DNA of 64,000 bases from Pseudocitrobacter cyperus (GTDB taxonomy: Bacteria; Pseudomonadota; Gammaproteobacteria; Enterobacterales; Enterobacteriaceae), in the NCBI RefSeq assembly GCF_039889165.1, contig NZ_JAYMYY010000003.1:429252-493251 (forward strand), given 5' to 3'. The notes beneath the pieces were generated by a model, which searched no databases, was not told where the DNA came from, and saw only the letters and a program-made list of their open reading frames with translations. Of this stretch, positions 39,261 through 48,255 are shown one piece after another (positions within the stretch are counted from its first letter, which is position 1; the number at the start of each line of letters is the position of its first letter). The translations under genes were made by a program, and so were the position numbers.

Positions 39261-40139
39261 TTAGAACAATTTTTTTGACCAGCCCAGTTTGGTGCTTAAT
39301 GTATTGAAATAGCTGTAATCTTTCGGGTGAATGAGATTCAGGTGATAATCGCTTCGGCGAATCAATACATCTTCACCCTCCTGGATAGGGAGCGCGATTT
39401 GGCTATCGCAGCTTATCTCAAGGTCGTTGCGGCGGTGCGAGAAGCGCAAGCGAATGGTGCTGCTGCTGTTGATCACCAGCGGGCGCGCGGAAAGTGTGTG
39501 CGGGAACATGGGCACCAGCGTGATAGCATCCAGCGATGGCGTCAGAATCGGGCCGCCTGCTGAGAGTGAGTAGGCCGTAGAGCCGGTCGGCGTCGAGATA
39601 ATCAGACCATCAGAGCGCTGTGAGAAGGCGAAAGTCTCATCAATGTAGACTTCAAACTCAATCATATGCGCCACTTTGCCTGGGTGCAGAACCACCTCGT
39701 TAATGGCGGTGCTGATGCGCTTCTGACAATCCTGCTGGCAAACCTGCGCTTCCAGCAGGAAGCGCTTCTCGGTGATGTAATTGCCTTCCAGCACGTCGGC
39801 TAGCTGTTGGTGTGCGTTGTCCGGGTCGAGGTCGGTCAGGAAGCCGAGATTTCCACGGTTGATACCGATCACTTTGATATCGTAGCGGGCAAGGGTGCGC
39901 GCGGCGCCCAGCATGTTGCCATCGCCACCCACAACAACCGCGAGGCAGGCCTTCTGGCCGATTTCCGCCAGGGTGCCGGTTTGCACGTTTTCCAGTTTCA
40001 GCTCTTTAGCAATCTGGCGTTCAACAATCACTTCGTAGCCTTTAGCGCTCAACCAGCGATAGAGCATTTCATGTGTGGTCAGCGCGGTCGGATGGCGTGG
40101 ATGGCCTACGATACCGATACACTTGAAATGATTGTTCAT
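39261..40139 (-). CDS. nadK: NAD kinase
   Basis: A 292-residue NAD kinase with the GGDGNML motif (about 72-78) that supplies the catalytic Asp and phosphate loop, the NE segment (AINEVVLH) and SDGLIISTPTGSTAYSLSAGGPI. It makes NADP+ from NAD+ and ATP, the only such enzyme in enterobacteria. The start ATG at 40139 is divergent from grpE. Same length as the E. coli enzyme. recN follows on the same strand after 85 bases. Confidence 0.97.
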   Translation of the reverse strand: MNNHFKCIGIVGHPRHPTALTTHEMLYRWLSAKGYEVIVERQIAKELKLENVQTGTLAEIGQKACLAVVVGGDGNMLGAARTLARYDIKVIGINRGNLGFLTDLDPDNAHQQLADVLEGNYITEKRFLLEAQVCQQDCQKRISTAINEVVLHPGKVAHMIEFEVYIDETFAFSQRSDGLIISTPTGSTAYSLSAGGPILTPSLDAITLVPMFPHTLSARPLVINSSSTIRLRFSHRRNDLEISCDSQIALPIQEGEDVLIRRSDYHLNLIHPKDYSYFNTLSTKLGWSKKLF

Positions 40140-40187
40140 TTTCTGATGGTCCTTGTGCCGAAGATTGATGACAATGTGAGAGCTTCC

Positions 40188-40215
40188 CTTGAAACGCGGA
40201 ATCTTATCCCCATAA
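40188..40215 (+). promoter_or_regulatory. Sigma32 heat-shock promoter of grpE
   Basis: CTTGAA (40188-40193), 14 bases, CCCCATAA (40208-40215). This is an almost perfect match to the heat-shock consensus, 47 bases before the grpE start. Confidence 0.9.
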
Positions 40216-40261
40216 TAATCCAGGTTAGCGAGATGATTGCGAAAAAAACGCGGAGAAATTC

Positions 40262-40855
40262 ATGAGCAGTAAAGAACAGAAAACGCCTGAGGGGCAAGCC
40301 CCGGAAGAAATTATCATGGAACAGCACGATGACGTTGAAGCTGTAGAGTCTGACGCGTCTGCTGAGCAGGTGGATCCGCGCGATGAAAAAATTGCGAATC
40401 TGGAAGCCCAGTTAGCGGAATCTCAGACTCGTGAACGTGACGGTGTGTTGCGTATCAAAGCGGAAATGGAAAACCTGCGTCGTCGTACTGAACTCGACGT
40501 TGAGAAAGCGCACAAATTTGCGCTGGAGAAATTCGTCAACGAACTGTTGCCGGTGCTGGACAGCCTTGATCGTGCGCTGGAAGTGGCAAACAAAGACAAC
40601 ACCGACATGGTGGCGATGATCGAAGGTATCGAATTGACCCGTAAATCCATGCTGGATGTCGTCGGTAAATTCGGCGTTCAGGTTGTTGACGCGATCGACG
40701 TGCCGATGGATCCGAACGTACACCAGGCCATTGCCATGGTCGAATCTGATGAAATCGCGCCGGGCAATGTCCTGATGGTGATGCAGAAAGGTTATACGCT
40801 GAATGGTCGCACTATTCGCGCGGCGATGGTTTCTGTCGCCAAAGCGAAAGCGTGA
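40262..40855 (+). CDS. grpE: Nucleotide exchange factor GrpE
   Basis: A 197-residue protein. An acidic N-terminal coiled coil (about 40-90, EKIANLEAQLAESQTRERDGVLRIKAEMENLRRRTELDVEKAHKFALEKFVNELLPVLDSLDRALE) leads to the beta-domain (GVQVVDAIDVPMDPNVHQAIAMVESDEIAPGNVLMVMQKGYTLNGRTIRAAMVSVAK). It removes ADP from DnaK. The long helix acts as a thermosensor. Heat-shock promoter precedes and terminator follows. Essential in E. coli. Confidence 0.97.
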   Translation: MSSKEQKTPEGQAPEEIIMEQHDDVEAVESDASAEQVDPRDEKIANLEAQLAESQTRERDGVLRIKAEMENLRRRTELDVEKAHKFALEKFVNELLPVLDSLDRALEVANKDNTDMVAMIEGIELTRKSMLDVVGKFGVQVVDAIDVPMDPNVHQAIAMVESDEIAPGNVLMVMQKGYTLNGRTIRAAMVSVAKAKA

Positions 40856-40876
40856 ACCTCAGCCATGACTTGATTT

Positions 40877-40903
40877 AAAAACCCTCCTCGTGAGGGTTTT
40901 TTG
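40877..40903 (+). terminator. grpE terminator
   Basis: AAAACCCTC CTCG TGAGGGTTTT followed by TT: strong 7-8 bp stem with T-tract. Confidence 0.9.
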
Positions 40904-40989
40904 CTTTTACAGGCTTAGGCCTGATATTTGTCGCCTGCTGTTGTCGTTTTATACTGCCTCTTCACAGACTCACATGAAGAGGGATATTT

Positions 40990-42759
40990 ATGCTGGAGTC
41001 GGCTGTCAGGGCCCGGGCACTTCCCCCCGAAGAGTTGGGGGTATTAGTACGACAGGACAAAACCCGCGACGATGTTCTTCGTCATTTTTTACAACTCACC
41101 ACATCTTTGTTTCATATGCCGGCAGGCTATATCTCGGTACTGGACGATAAGACGCGCAATGTGATTGTGTCTCATCAGATAGCCATGACGCCAAAGCCGA
41201 GACAGTTCACATTTTGTCAGTATGTGGTCGATACCCAAAAACCAGTGATTGTGCCCGATACGCTACAGGATGCGCGTTTCTGTGAGCACCCAATGGTGAC
41301 AGGCGATCCGGGTTTGCGTTTTTATGCCGGGATGCCGCTCACCTTTAAAAACGGCTGTACCATGGGGACTTACTGCGTGGTGGATACCGTGCCGCGCGAT
41401 TTAACCTGCGATGAGCTGGAGTCCCTTACCTTTATTGCTGAGCTGGTGGCGAGCTTTATCGAGTCCTGGCTGGATGTGGCGCTCACCGATCTCAATAGCG
41501 GCTTGCCAAACATGCAGCAATTGATCAATGACTTGCAGGATGACGCGTTGGCGGAAGAGTGTCCTTGTAATTCGCTGATGGTGATTGAGTGTATTGGCGT
41601 CACCCAGTCAGATGATATTGCGCGCGTCATGGGCACCAGCCGTCTGAACACTTTGGTCAGGGATATTAGCCAGGCTCTGCTGCGGGTGTTGCAGCTTGAG
41701 GAGTGTGAAAAGCTCTATATGCTGAGCGCCGGACGTTTTGCTCTCTATTCAAAACCGCTGACGCCGCCCGATAGAGAACGGCGTGAGCGACAGCTTATGG
41801 CATTGCAGGCCCATCTGTCGGACGCCGTCACCATCGATCTTAAAATCTATGTGGGTGAGACGGCGATTAGCTTACCAATCAGCTCAGGACACGAAATTCT
41901 ACGCCAGGCTGAGAGTGCGCTTTATGAAGCCCGGCATAACCGGCTGCGCTGGGGGGTTTATAATCAGGATGATGATTGTCGCCGTAACGAAGATTTTTAT
42001 CTGCTTAACGATCTGACCGAGGCGATTCGCAAAGACCGCGGACTCTATCTGGTCTGGCAACCTAAAGTGGCGTTGCCGGAGGGGCGGCCTGTTGCGCTGG
42101 AAGCGCTGATCCGCTGGAACCATCCTGAGAGAGGGATTATTCCTCCAGGTTGTTTTCTGCCGCTGATCGAGAACACCAGTCTGATGGTGGAGCTAACCGA
42201 CTGGGTGATAGACCACGCCATTAGTCAGTTGAGCTTGTGGAAAGAGCGGAATATCGCACTACCGGCTTCGATCAACATCAGCGTGCTGGATTTAAGCCGC
42301 GATAACTTTACTCAGCATCTGCATGAGAAAATGGCGCTGGCGGGGCTGGATAATCGTATGCTGGGCGTTGAGTGCCTGGAAACGGAGAAGCTTCTCGCCA
42401 GTTCGCAGGTGCTGGAGGAGCTGCGTCTGTTGCGACACAGGGGGTTCACCGTGTCGCTGGATGATTTTGGCGCGGGCTACAGCAATCTGAACTATTTGCT
42501 GCGTATTCCGCTTGATACCATCAAGCTTGATAAGTCACTCATCGATGATTTGCTGAAAGAACCTTCCCGTCGGGTCATCGTGCGCAACGTGATACGTATG
42601 TTGAAAGAGCTTGGCTATCGCGTGTTGGCTGAAGGGGTGGAAGATGAGATGACTGCCCGAATTATTAGCGATTACGCCTGTGACCAGGCTCAGGGATATT
42701 ACTTTGCGCGTCCCAAAACGGCAGCGGAGCTTGAAGCGTGGCTTACAAAGTGGATGTAA
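40990..42759 (+). CDS. GAF / degenerate GGDEF / EAL cyclic-di-GMP phosphodiesterase
   Basis: A 589-residue soluble protein. GAF domain at about 1-160 (AGYISVLDDKTRNVIVSHQIA..., PLTFKNGCTMGTYCVVD). A GGDEF-type domain at about 170-320 lacks the motif (MLSAGRFALYS stands at that place), so cyclase activity is unlikely. An EAL domain at about 335-580 keeps E371-A-L-x-R, the N of INISV, E of GVECLE, DDFGAG, the K of IKLDKS and the E of EGVE. The EAL domain therefore looks catalytically intact and should cleave cyclic-di-GMP. The start is the ATG at 40990, which has GAGGG about eight bases upstream. I do not assign a gene name. It sits beside grpE, away from the YfiN cyclase. Confidence 0.85.
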   Translation: MLESAVRARALPPEELGVLVRQDKTRDDVLRHFLQLTTSLFHMPAGYISVLDDKTRNVIVSHQIAMTPKPRQFTFCQYVVDTQKPVIVPDTLQDARFCEHPMVTGDPGLRFYAGMPLTFKNGCTMGTYCVVDTVPRDLTCDELESLTFIAELVASFIESWLDVALTDLNSGLPNMQQLINDLQDDALAEECPCNSLMVIECIGVTQSDDIARVMGTSRLNTLVRDISQALLRVLQLEECEKLYMLSAGRFALYSKPLTPPDRERRERQLMALQAHLSDAVTIDLKIYVGETAISLPISSGHEILRQAESALYEARHNRLRWGVYNQDDDCRRNEDFYLLNDLTEAIRKDRGLYLVWQPKVALPEGRPVALEALIRWNHPERGIIPPGCFLPLIENTSLMVELTDWVIDHAISQLSLWKERNIALPASINISVLDLSRDNFTQHLHEKMALAGLDNRMLGVECLETEKLLASSQVLEELRLLRHRGFTVSLDDFGAGYSNLNYLLRIPLDTIKLDKSLIDDLLKEPSRRVIVRNVIRMLKELGYRVLAEGVEDEMTARIISDYACDQAQGYYFARPKTAAELEAWLTKWM

Positions 42760-42794
42760 TAACGGGCCCTTATCGGGCCCGTTATTGTTTTTTT
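42758..42794. terminator. Bidirectional terminator between EAL gene and corB-like gene
   Basis: AATAACGGGCCC / GGGCCCGTTATT is a 12-bp stem with a short loop, followed by seven T on the plus strand. It overlaps the stop regions of both converging genes. Confidence 0.9.
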
Positions 42795-44080
42795 CAGGAC
42801 TGAACGCTTTCGCGTAAGGGTTTCACCGGTACCACTTTGACCTGCTTAATCATATTATCCTGTACGTCGAGAATATCGATGTCGTACTGGCCAATACGTA
42901 CGCGTGTACCGGCAGCCGGGATCTCTTCCAGCGCTTCGAGGATCATGCCGTTCACGGTGCGCGCTTCATCTTCCGGCATATGCCAGTTGAAGGCTTTATT
43001 CAGTTCGCGGACGTTGGCGCTGCCTTCGATAATCACTGAGCCGTCATTCTGCGGCGTTACCTCTTCCGCCAGCGTCGGTGACATCGACGTGGTAAAATCG
43101 CCGACGATCTCTTCGAGAATATCTTCGACCGTCACCAGCCCCTGAATGTCGCCATACTCATCAACGACCAGACCGACTTTCTTTTTATTACGCTGGAACT
43201 TCACCAGTTGAACGCTGAGCGGCGTCCCTTCCGGGACATAATAAATTTCATCGGCAGCGCGCAGCATTACCTCTTTGGTGAACTCTTTTTTCTCCTGCAT
43301 TAAGCGCCAGGCTTCGCGAACGCGTAGCATGCTGATGGTATCGTCCAGCGAGTCGCGGTAGAGCACAATGCGCCCGTGCGGGGAGTGGGTAAGCTGACGA
43401 ACTATCGATTTCCAGTCATCGTTAATGTCGATGCCGACAATCTCATTGCGCGGCACCATGATGTCGTCAACGCTCATTTTTTCGAGGTCAAGCACCGATA
43501 ACAGCATGTCCTGATTGCGTCGCGAGATTTGCGAGCGGGACTCATTCACCAGCGTGCGCAGTTCATCTTTACTCAGTGAGCTGCTGATGGCGATATCGGT
43601 TTTAATGCCCATCAGGCGCATCAGCAGGCGGGTTATCATATTGAGTAACCACACCAGCGGCATCATCAGAATTTGCAGCGGGGCGAGCAGGAAGCTGCTG
43701 GGGTAAGCCACTTTTTCCGGATAGAGTGCGGCGATGGTTTTTGGCAGGACTTCGGCAAACACCAGCACCACGAAGGTCAGCACACCCGTCGCAATGGCGA
43801 CGCCTGCATCGCCGTAAAGACGCATCCCGACGATAGTGCCCAGCGCGGAGGCGAGAATGTTGACCAGGTTGTTGCCAATCAGTACCAGGCTAATTAAGCG
43901 ATCCGGCTTACGCAGCAGTTTTTCAACGCGCTTCGCCTGGCGATTGCCCTGTTTGGCCAGGTGACGAAGACGATAGCGGTTGAGCGTCATCATGCCCGTC
44001 TCCGAACCGGAGAAATAGGCGGAGATGACCACCATAATGATCAGTGTGACGATCAGTGTGGTGGTGGAGATATGTTCCAA
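42794..44080 (-). CDS. yfjD: CorB/YfjD-type CNNM-family membrane protein
   Basis: A 428-residue HlyC/CorC family protein. A DUF21/CNNM membrane domain (about 1-190) has helices such as LIVTLIIMVVISAYFSGSETGMM and VAIATGVLTFVVLVFAEVLPKTIAALYP. Two CBS domains (about 205-325, VDDIMVPRNEIVGIDINDDWKSI) and a CorC_HlyC domain (about 345-425) follow. In Salmonella CorB affects magnesium and cobalt efflux with CorA; related CNNM proteins transport or sense Mg2+. It forms a likely pair with ypjD, 20 bases upstream on the same strand. Confidence 0.9.
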   Translation of the reverse strand: MEHISTTTLIVTLIIMVVISAYFSGSETGMMTLNRYRLRHLAKQGNRQAKRVEKLLRKPDRLISLVLIGNNLVNILASALGTIVGMRLYGDAGVAIATGVLTFVVLVFAEVLPKTIAALYPEKVAYPSSFLLAPLQILMMPLVWLLNMITRLLMRLMGIKTDIAISSSLSKDELRTLVNESRSQISRRNQDMLLSVLDLEKMSVDDIMVPRNEIVGIDINDDWKSIVRQLTHSPHGRIVLYRDSLDDTISMLRVREAWRLMQEKKEFTKEVMLRAADEIYYVPEGTPLSVQLVKFQRNKKKVGLVVDEYGDIQGLVTVEDILEEIVGDFTTSMSPTLAEEVTPQNDGSVIIEGSANVRELNKAFNWHMPEDEARTVNGMILEALEEIPAAGTRVRIGQYDIDILDVQDNMIKQVKVVPVKPLRESVQS

Positions 44081-44100
44081 AAGGTGTTCCTTAGTTGTGT

Positions 44101-44892
44101 CTAGCCGACAAGCTGTTGAATGACCCGACTACCAAAATAGGCCAGGGTCAGAGTACCTGCGCCGGCGACGTTAAACCACACGACGCGGCGTCCGCGCCAT
44201 CCTTCATGATAGTGACCCCACAGCAACACGATGTAGATAAACCAGGCCACGATAGAGAGTACGGCTTTGTCGATGTTCTCCATGCTGAAGAGGTTATGCA
44301 TGTAAAACAGGCCGGTGCACAGGGTCAGAGTAAGCAGAACTACGCCTACCTGGGTGATATGAAACATTTTACGTTCAATGCTCATCAGCGGCGGCATTTC
44401 GTGGCTGAAGGCCAGCTTTTTGTTTTTCAACTGGTAGTCAATCCAGGCGAGCTGGAGCGCGTAAAGCGCGGCGATAATCAGCGTCGCGTAGGAGAACAGC
44501 GACAGGCCAATATGCACCATCATGCCCGGCGTCGCTTCCAGGTGCGTGATGTATTCGTTAGGGACAAACGTCGCAAAAGCCAGATTAATTAACGCAAAAG
44601 CGTAAACAATCGGCAACAGTAACCAGCCGCGATTGCGCGAGGCGACAATCGTCATCACCGTACAAATCATCAGGCTGACCAGCGAGCCGACGTTCAGCAG
44701 GCTGAGGTTTTGGCCGTTCTCGCCGCCAGGCAAGATACGGGCTTCCAGCGCGACAGCGTGGCAGATCAGCGCGATAACGGCAGAAAGAATAGCCATACGC
44801 CGCCAGCCGCTGTTTTTTTGCAGCAGACCGGGAACGATCAGCGCCAGGCTGATGGAGTAGGCGACAAGCGCGAGCAGGGCAAAAACGGGCAT
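44101..44892 (-). CDS. ypjD: YpjD, cytochrome c assembly-like inner membrane protein
   Basis: A 263-residue protein with eight predicted membrane helices and the CcmC/CcsA-like (cytochrome c assembly) fold, including conserved WxxY-type stretches (FHITQVGVVLLTLTLCTGLFY, WFIYIVLLWGHYHEGW). Start chosen at MPVFALL (44892), where the E. coli protein begins; an in-frame ATG five codons upstream is possible. In Salmonella it is called CorE and linked to CorB, but the molecular role is unknown. Adjacent and co-directional to the corB-like gene; divergent from ffh. Confidence 0.88.
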   Translation of the reverse strand: MPVFALLALVAYSISLALIVPGLLQKNSGWRRMAILSAVIALICHAVALEARILPGGENGQNLSLLNVGSLVSLMICTVMTIVASRNRGWLLLPIVYAFALINLAFATFVPNEYITHLEATPGMMVHIGLSLFSYATLIIAALYALQLAWIDYQLKNKKLAFSHEMPPLMSIERKMFHITQVGVVLLTLTLCTGLFYMHNLFSMENIDKAVLSIVAWFIYIVLLWGHYHEGWRGRRVVWFNVAGAGTLTLAYFGSRVIQQLVG

Positions 44893-45106
44893 AGAGTGTG
44901 TCGGCAATCGTCAAATAGAGAGTAAGAAGGGCAGTATATACGCAAAATCATTCGAGTTGTATCAAGGCGCGGGGCGTTGGGCAAAACATCGGGCGCTTTG
45001 AGGTAAACCGCGGCATCACAACTCGGGCGCTGTCGTGTTATACTCCGGCAAATTTCTATTTTTGTGTCGCACAGCGACCAACCGTTTCCACCTTAGGCGA
45101 GAGACA

Positions 45107-46468
45107 ATGTTTGATAATTTAACCGACCGTTTGTCACGGACGCTGCGTAATATCAGCGGGCGTGGCCGCCTCACCGAAGAAAACGTCAAAGAGACGCTGC
45201 GCGAAGTGCGTATGGCGCTGCTTGAAGCCGACGTCGCGTTGCCGGTGGTGCGTGAGTTTATCAACCGCGTAAAAGAGAAAGCGGTTGGTCATGAAGTTAA
45301 CAAAAGCCTGACCCCGGGCCAGGAGTTCGTCAAGATCGTTCGTAGCGAACTGGTTTCGGCGATGGGCGAAGAGAACCAGACTCTGAATCTGGCCGCACAG
45401 CCGCCAGCCGTTGTGCTGATGGCGGGTTTGCAGGGTGCCGGTAAAACGACAAGCGTCGGCAAGCTCGGTAAGTTCCTGCGCGAGAAGCACAAGAAGAAAG
45501 TGCTGGTGGTTTCCGCCGACGTTTATCGCCCGGCGGCGATTAAACAGCTTGAAACCCTGGCCGAGCAGGTTGGCGTGGATTTCTTCCCGTCTGACGTTGG
45601 GCAGAAGCCTATCGACATCGTTAACGGCGCGCTGAAAGAAGCGAAGCTGAAATTCTACGACGTGCTGCTGGTGGATACCGCCGGTCGTCTGCACGTTGAC
45701 GAAGCGATGATGGACGAAATCAAACAGGTGCATGCCGCGATTAACCCGGTAGAAACCCTGTTTGTCGTTGACGCCATGACCGGCCAGGATGCGGCGAACA
45801 CAGCCAAAGCGTTCAACGAAGCGCTGCCGCTCACCGGCGTGGTGCTGACCAAAGTGGACGGCGACGCCCGCGGCGGTGCGGCGCTCTCTATTCGTCATAT
45901 CACCGGCAAACCGATTAAATTCCTCGGCGTCGGTGAGAAAACGGAAGCGCTGGAGCCGTTCCACCCGGATCGTATCGCTTCCCGCATCCTCGGCATGGGT
46001 GACGTGCTGTCACTTATCGAAGATATCGAAAGCAAGGTTGACCGCGCGCAGGCTGAGAAACTGGCCTCCAAGCTGAAAAAAGGCGACGGCTTCGACCTGA
46101 CCGACTTCCTGGAACAGTTGCGGCAGATGAAAAACATGGGCGGCATGGCCAGCCTGATGGGCAAACTGCCGGGTATGGGGCAGATCCCGGACAACGTCAA
46201 ATCGCAGATGGATGACAAAGTGCTGGTGCGGATGGAAGCCATCATTAATTCGATGACCCTGAAAGAGCGCGCGAAGCCGGAAATCATCAAAGGTTCCCGT
46301 AAGCGTCGCATCGCGGCTGGCTGTGGCATGCAGGTTCAGGACGTTAACCGTCTGCTGAAACAGTTCGACGACATGCAGCGCATGATGAAGAAAATGAAGA
46401 AAGGCGGCATGGCGAAGATGATGCGCGGGATGAAAGGGATGATGCCCCCAGGTTTCCCAGGCCGATAA
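45107..46468 (+). CDS. ffh: Signal recognition particle protein Ffh
   Basis: A 453-residue SRP54 GTPase. N domain (about 1-85), G domain with GLQGAGKT (107-114), RPAAIKQLE, DTAGR (about 190), TKVDG, and M domain (about 330-453) rich in Met (KKMKKGGMAKMMRGMKGMMPPG). It binds signal peptides and 4.5S RNA for cotranslational targeting. I start at ATG 45107 (FDNLTDRLSR); an open frame exists upstream, but conservation begins here. A possible promoter -10 (TATACT) is at about 45038-45043. Confidence 0.96.
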   Translation: MFDNLTDRLSRTLRNISGRGRLTEENVKETLREVRMALLEADVALPVVREFINRVKEKAVGHEVNKSLTPGQEFVKIVRSELVSAMGEENQTLNLAAQPPAVVLMAGLQGAGKTTSVGKLGKFLREKHKKKVLVVSADVYRPAAIKQLETLAEQVGVDFFPSDVGQKPIDIVNGALKEAKLKFYDVLLVDTAGRLHVDEAMMDEIKQVHAAINPVETLFVVDAMTGQDAANTAKAFNEALPLTGVVLTKVDGDARGGAALSIRHITGKPIKFLGVGEKTEALEPFHPDRIASRILGMGDVLSLIEDIESKVDRAQAEKLASKLKKGDGFDLTDFLEQLRQMKNMGGMASLMGKLPGMGQIPDNVKSQMDDKVLVRMEAIINSMTLKERAKPEIIKGSRKRRIAAGCGMQVQDVNRLLKQFDDMQRMMKKMKKGGMAKMMRGMKGMMPPGFPGR

Positions 46469-46480
46469 TTGCTTTAAAGA

Positions 46481-46508
46481 TTGCAATTTATACGAAAATG
46501 AGTAAAAT
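46481..46508 (+). promoter_or_regulatory. Promoter candidate of the rpsP operon
   Basis: TTGCAA (46481-46486), 16 bases, TAAAAT (46503-46508), good matches to sigma70. It lies 13 bases after the ffh stop and 75 bases before rpsP. Confidence 0.6.
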
Positions 46509-46528
46509 TTTCGGGCTTTTAATATGAC

Positions 46529-46558
46529 ACCGGGCCCCTTCCCTCGATGGGGCCCGGT
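46529..46558 (+). terminator. Hairpin in the rpsP leader (terminator or attenuator)
   Basis: ACCGGGCCCC / GGGGCCCGGT is a 10-bp GC-rich stem with a 10-base loop, followed by TGTTCTATT, a weak T-tract. It could end ffh transcripts. Because the best promoter lies before it, it would also be in the 5' leader of the ribosomal operon. Confidence 0.55.
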
Positions 46559-46583
46559 TGTTCTATTCACACAAGAGGATGTT

Positions 46584-46832
46584 ATGGTAACTATTCGTTT
46601 AGCTCGTCACGGCGCTAAAAAGCGTCCGTTCTACCAGGTTGTTGTTACTGACAGCCGTAATGCACGTAACGGTCGCTTCATTGAGCGCGTTGGTTTCTTC
46701 AACCCGATCGCTAGCGAAAAAGAAGAAGGCACTCGCCTGGATCTGGATCGCATCGAGCACTGGGTTGGCCAGGGCGCAACTATCTCTGATCGCGTATCTG
46801 CGCTGATCAAAGAAGCTAAAAAAGCAGCTTAA
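46584..46832 (+). CDS. rpsP: 30S ribosomal protein S16
   Basis: An 82-residue bS16 (MVTIRLARHGAKKRPFYQVVVTDSRNARNGRFIERVGFFNPIA). The start ATG at 46584 has AAGAGGAT upstream. A longer reading frame from 46524 is not credible. It heads the operon rpsP-rimM-trmD-rplS, which links ribosomal proteins, assembly and tRNA methylation. Needed for 30S assembly. Confidence 0.97.
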   Translation: MVTIRLARHGAKKRPFYQVVVTDSRNARNGRFIERVGFFNPIASEKEEGTRLDLDRIEHWVGQGATISDRVSALIKEAKKAA

Positions 46833-46850
46833 TCTGTCACGGTGGTCATG

Positions 46851-47399
46851 ATGAGCAAGCAACTCACCGCACAGGCACCTGTTGATCCCATCGTATTGGG
46901 CAAAATGGGTTCTTCCTACGGTATCCGTGGTTGGCTCAGAGTGTTTTCCTCCACCGAAGACGCCGAAAGCATTTTTGACTATCAGCCCTGGTTAATCCAG
47001 AAGGCGGGTCAGTGGCAGGTTGTTGAGCTGGAAAGCTGGCGCCACCACAATCAGGACATCATCATTAAGCTGAAAGGCGTTGATGATCGCGATACTGCGA
47101 ATCTACTGACGAATTGCGAAATTATCGTTGATTCATCGCAGTTGCCAAAACTGGAAGAGGGTGATTACTACTGGAAAGACCTGATGGGCTGCCAGGTAGT
47201 CACAACCGAAGGTTACGATCTCGGTAAAGTCATCGATATGATGGAAACCGGTTCGAATGACGTTCTCGTCATTAAGGCAAACCTGAAAGATGCGTTTGGT
47301 ATCAAGGAGCGGTTGGTTCCGTTCCTCGATGGGCAGGTTATCAAGAAAGTCGATCTCGCTACTCGTTCAATCGAAGTAGATTGGGATCCTGGTTTTTAA
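46851..47399 (+). CDS. rimM: Ribosome maturation factor RimM
   Basis: A 182-residue protein with N-terminal RimM beta-barrel (DPIVLGKMGSSYGIRGWLRVFSSTEDAESIFDY) and C-terminal PRC barrel (EGDYYWKDLMGCQVVTTEGYDLGKVIDMMETGSNDVLVIKANL). It binds S19 and helps mature the 30S head. I start at ATG 46851 as in E. coli; ATG 46848 is next to it. It follows rpsP by 18 bases. Confidence 0.96.
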   Translation: MSKQLTAQAPVDPIVLGKMGSSYGIRGWLRVFSSTEDAESIFDYQPWLIQKAGQWQVVELESWRHHNQDIIIKLKGVDDRDTANLLTNCEIIVDSSQLPKLEEGDYYWKDLMGCQVVTTEGYDLGKVIDMMETGSNDVLVIKANLKDAFGIKERLVPFLDGQVIKKVDLATRSIEVDWDPGF

Positions 47400-47443
47400 A
47401 CCACCGGATAAACGGTAAAAGTCGGCGTTATGGGGATTGGCTT

Positions 47444-48211
47444 GTGTTTATAGGTATCGTTAGCCTGTTTCCTGAAATGTTCCGCGCAATTACCGATTAC
47501 GGGGTAACTAGCCGGGCAGTAAAAAATGGCCTGCTGAACATCCAAAGCTGGAGTCCTCGAGACTTCACGCATGACCGGCACCGTACCGTGGACGATCGTC
47601 CTTACGGCGGCGGGCCGGGGATGTTAATGATGGTGCAACCTTTACGGGATGCCATCAATGCAGCAAAAGCCGCGGCAGGTGAAGGCGCTAAGGTGATCTA
47701 TCTGTCGCCTCAGGGACGCAAGCTTGATCAAGCAGGCGTCAGCGAACTGGCAACGAATCAGAAACTGATTCTGGTGTGTGGTCGCTACGAAGGTATTGAT
47801 GAGCGCGTGATTCAGACCGAAATTGATGAAGAATGGTCAATCGGCGATTACGTTCTCAGCGGTGGTGAGTTACCGGCAATGACGCTGATTGACTCGGTTT
47901 CCCGGTTTATTCCGGGGGTACTGGGGCATGAAGCATCAGCAACGGAAGATTCCTTTGCTGATGGGTTGCTGGATTGCCCCCACTATACGCGTCCTGAAGT
48001 GTTAGAAGGGATGGAAGTACCGCCAGTATTGCTGTCGGGGAACCATGCCGAGATACGTCGCTGGCGTTTGAAGCAGTCGCTGGGCCGTACCTGGCTTAGA
48101 AGACCTGAACTTCTGGAAAACCTGGCTCTGACTGAAGAGCAAGCAAGGTTGCTGGCGGAGTTCCAAAAGGAACACGCACAACAGCAACATAAACATGATG
48201 GGCAAGCGTAA
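47444..48211 (+). CDS. trmD: tRNA (guanine-N1)-methyltransferase
   Basis: A 255-residue SPOUT methyltransferase that makes m1G37. Key segments: GIVSLFPEMF, HRTVDDRPYGGGPGMLMMVQPL, LVCGRYEGIDERV, and IGDYVLSGGELPAM (trefoil knot, SAM site). The start is GTG at 47444 (VFIGIVSLFPEMF); this gives the exact length of the E. coli enzyme, and the upstream open frame has no site. It follows rimM by 44 bases. Essential. Confidence 0.96.
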   Translation: MFIGIVSLFPEMFRAITDYGVTSRAVKNGLLNIQSWSPRDFTHDRHRTVDDRPYGGGPGMLMMVQPLRDAINAAKAAAGEGAKVIYLSPQGRKLDQAGVSELATNQKLILVCGRYEGIDERVIQTEIDEEWSIGDYVLSGGELPAMTLIDSVSRFIPGVLGHEASATEDSFADGLLDCPHYTRPEVLEGMEVPPVLLSGNHAEIRRWRLKQSLGRTWLRRPELLENLALTEEQARLLAEFQKEHAQQQHKHDGQA

Positions 48212-48255
48212 TACGCGCCCGATATATCAGTTTACCCAGGATAAGAGATTAAATT

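Noticed and set aside
45134..45964. 276-codon minus-strand frame inside ffh
   Set aside because: Shadow of the conserved GTPase gene.
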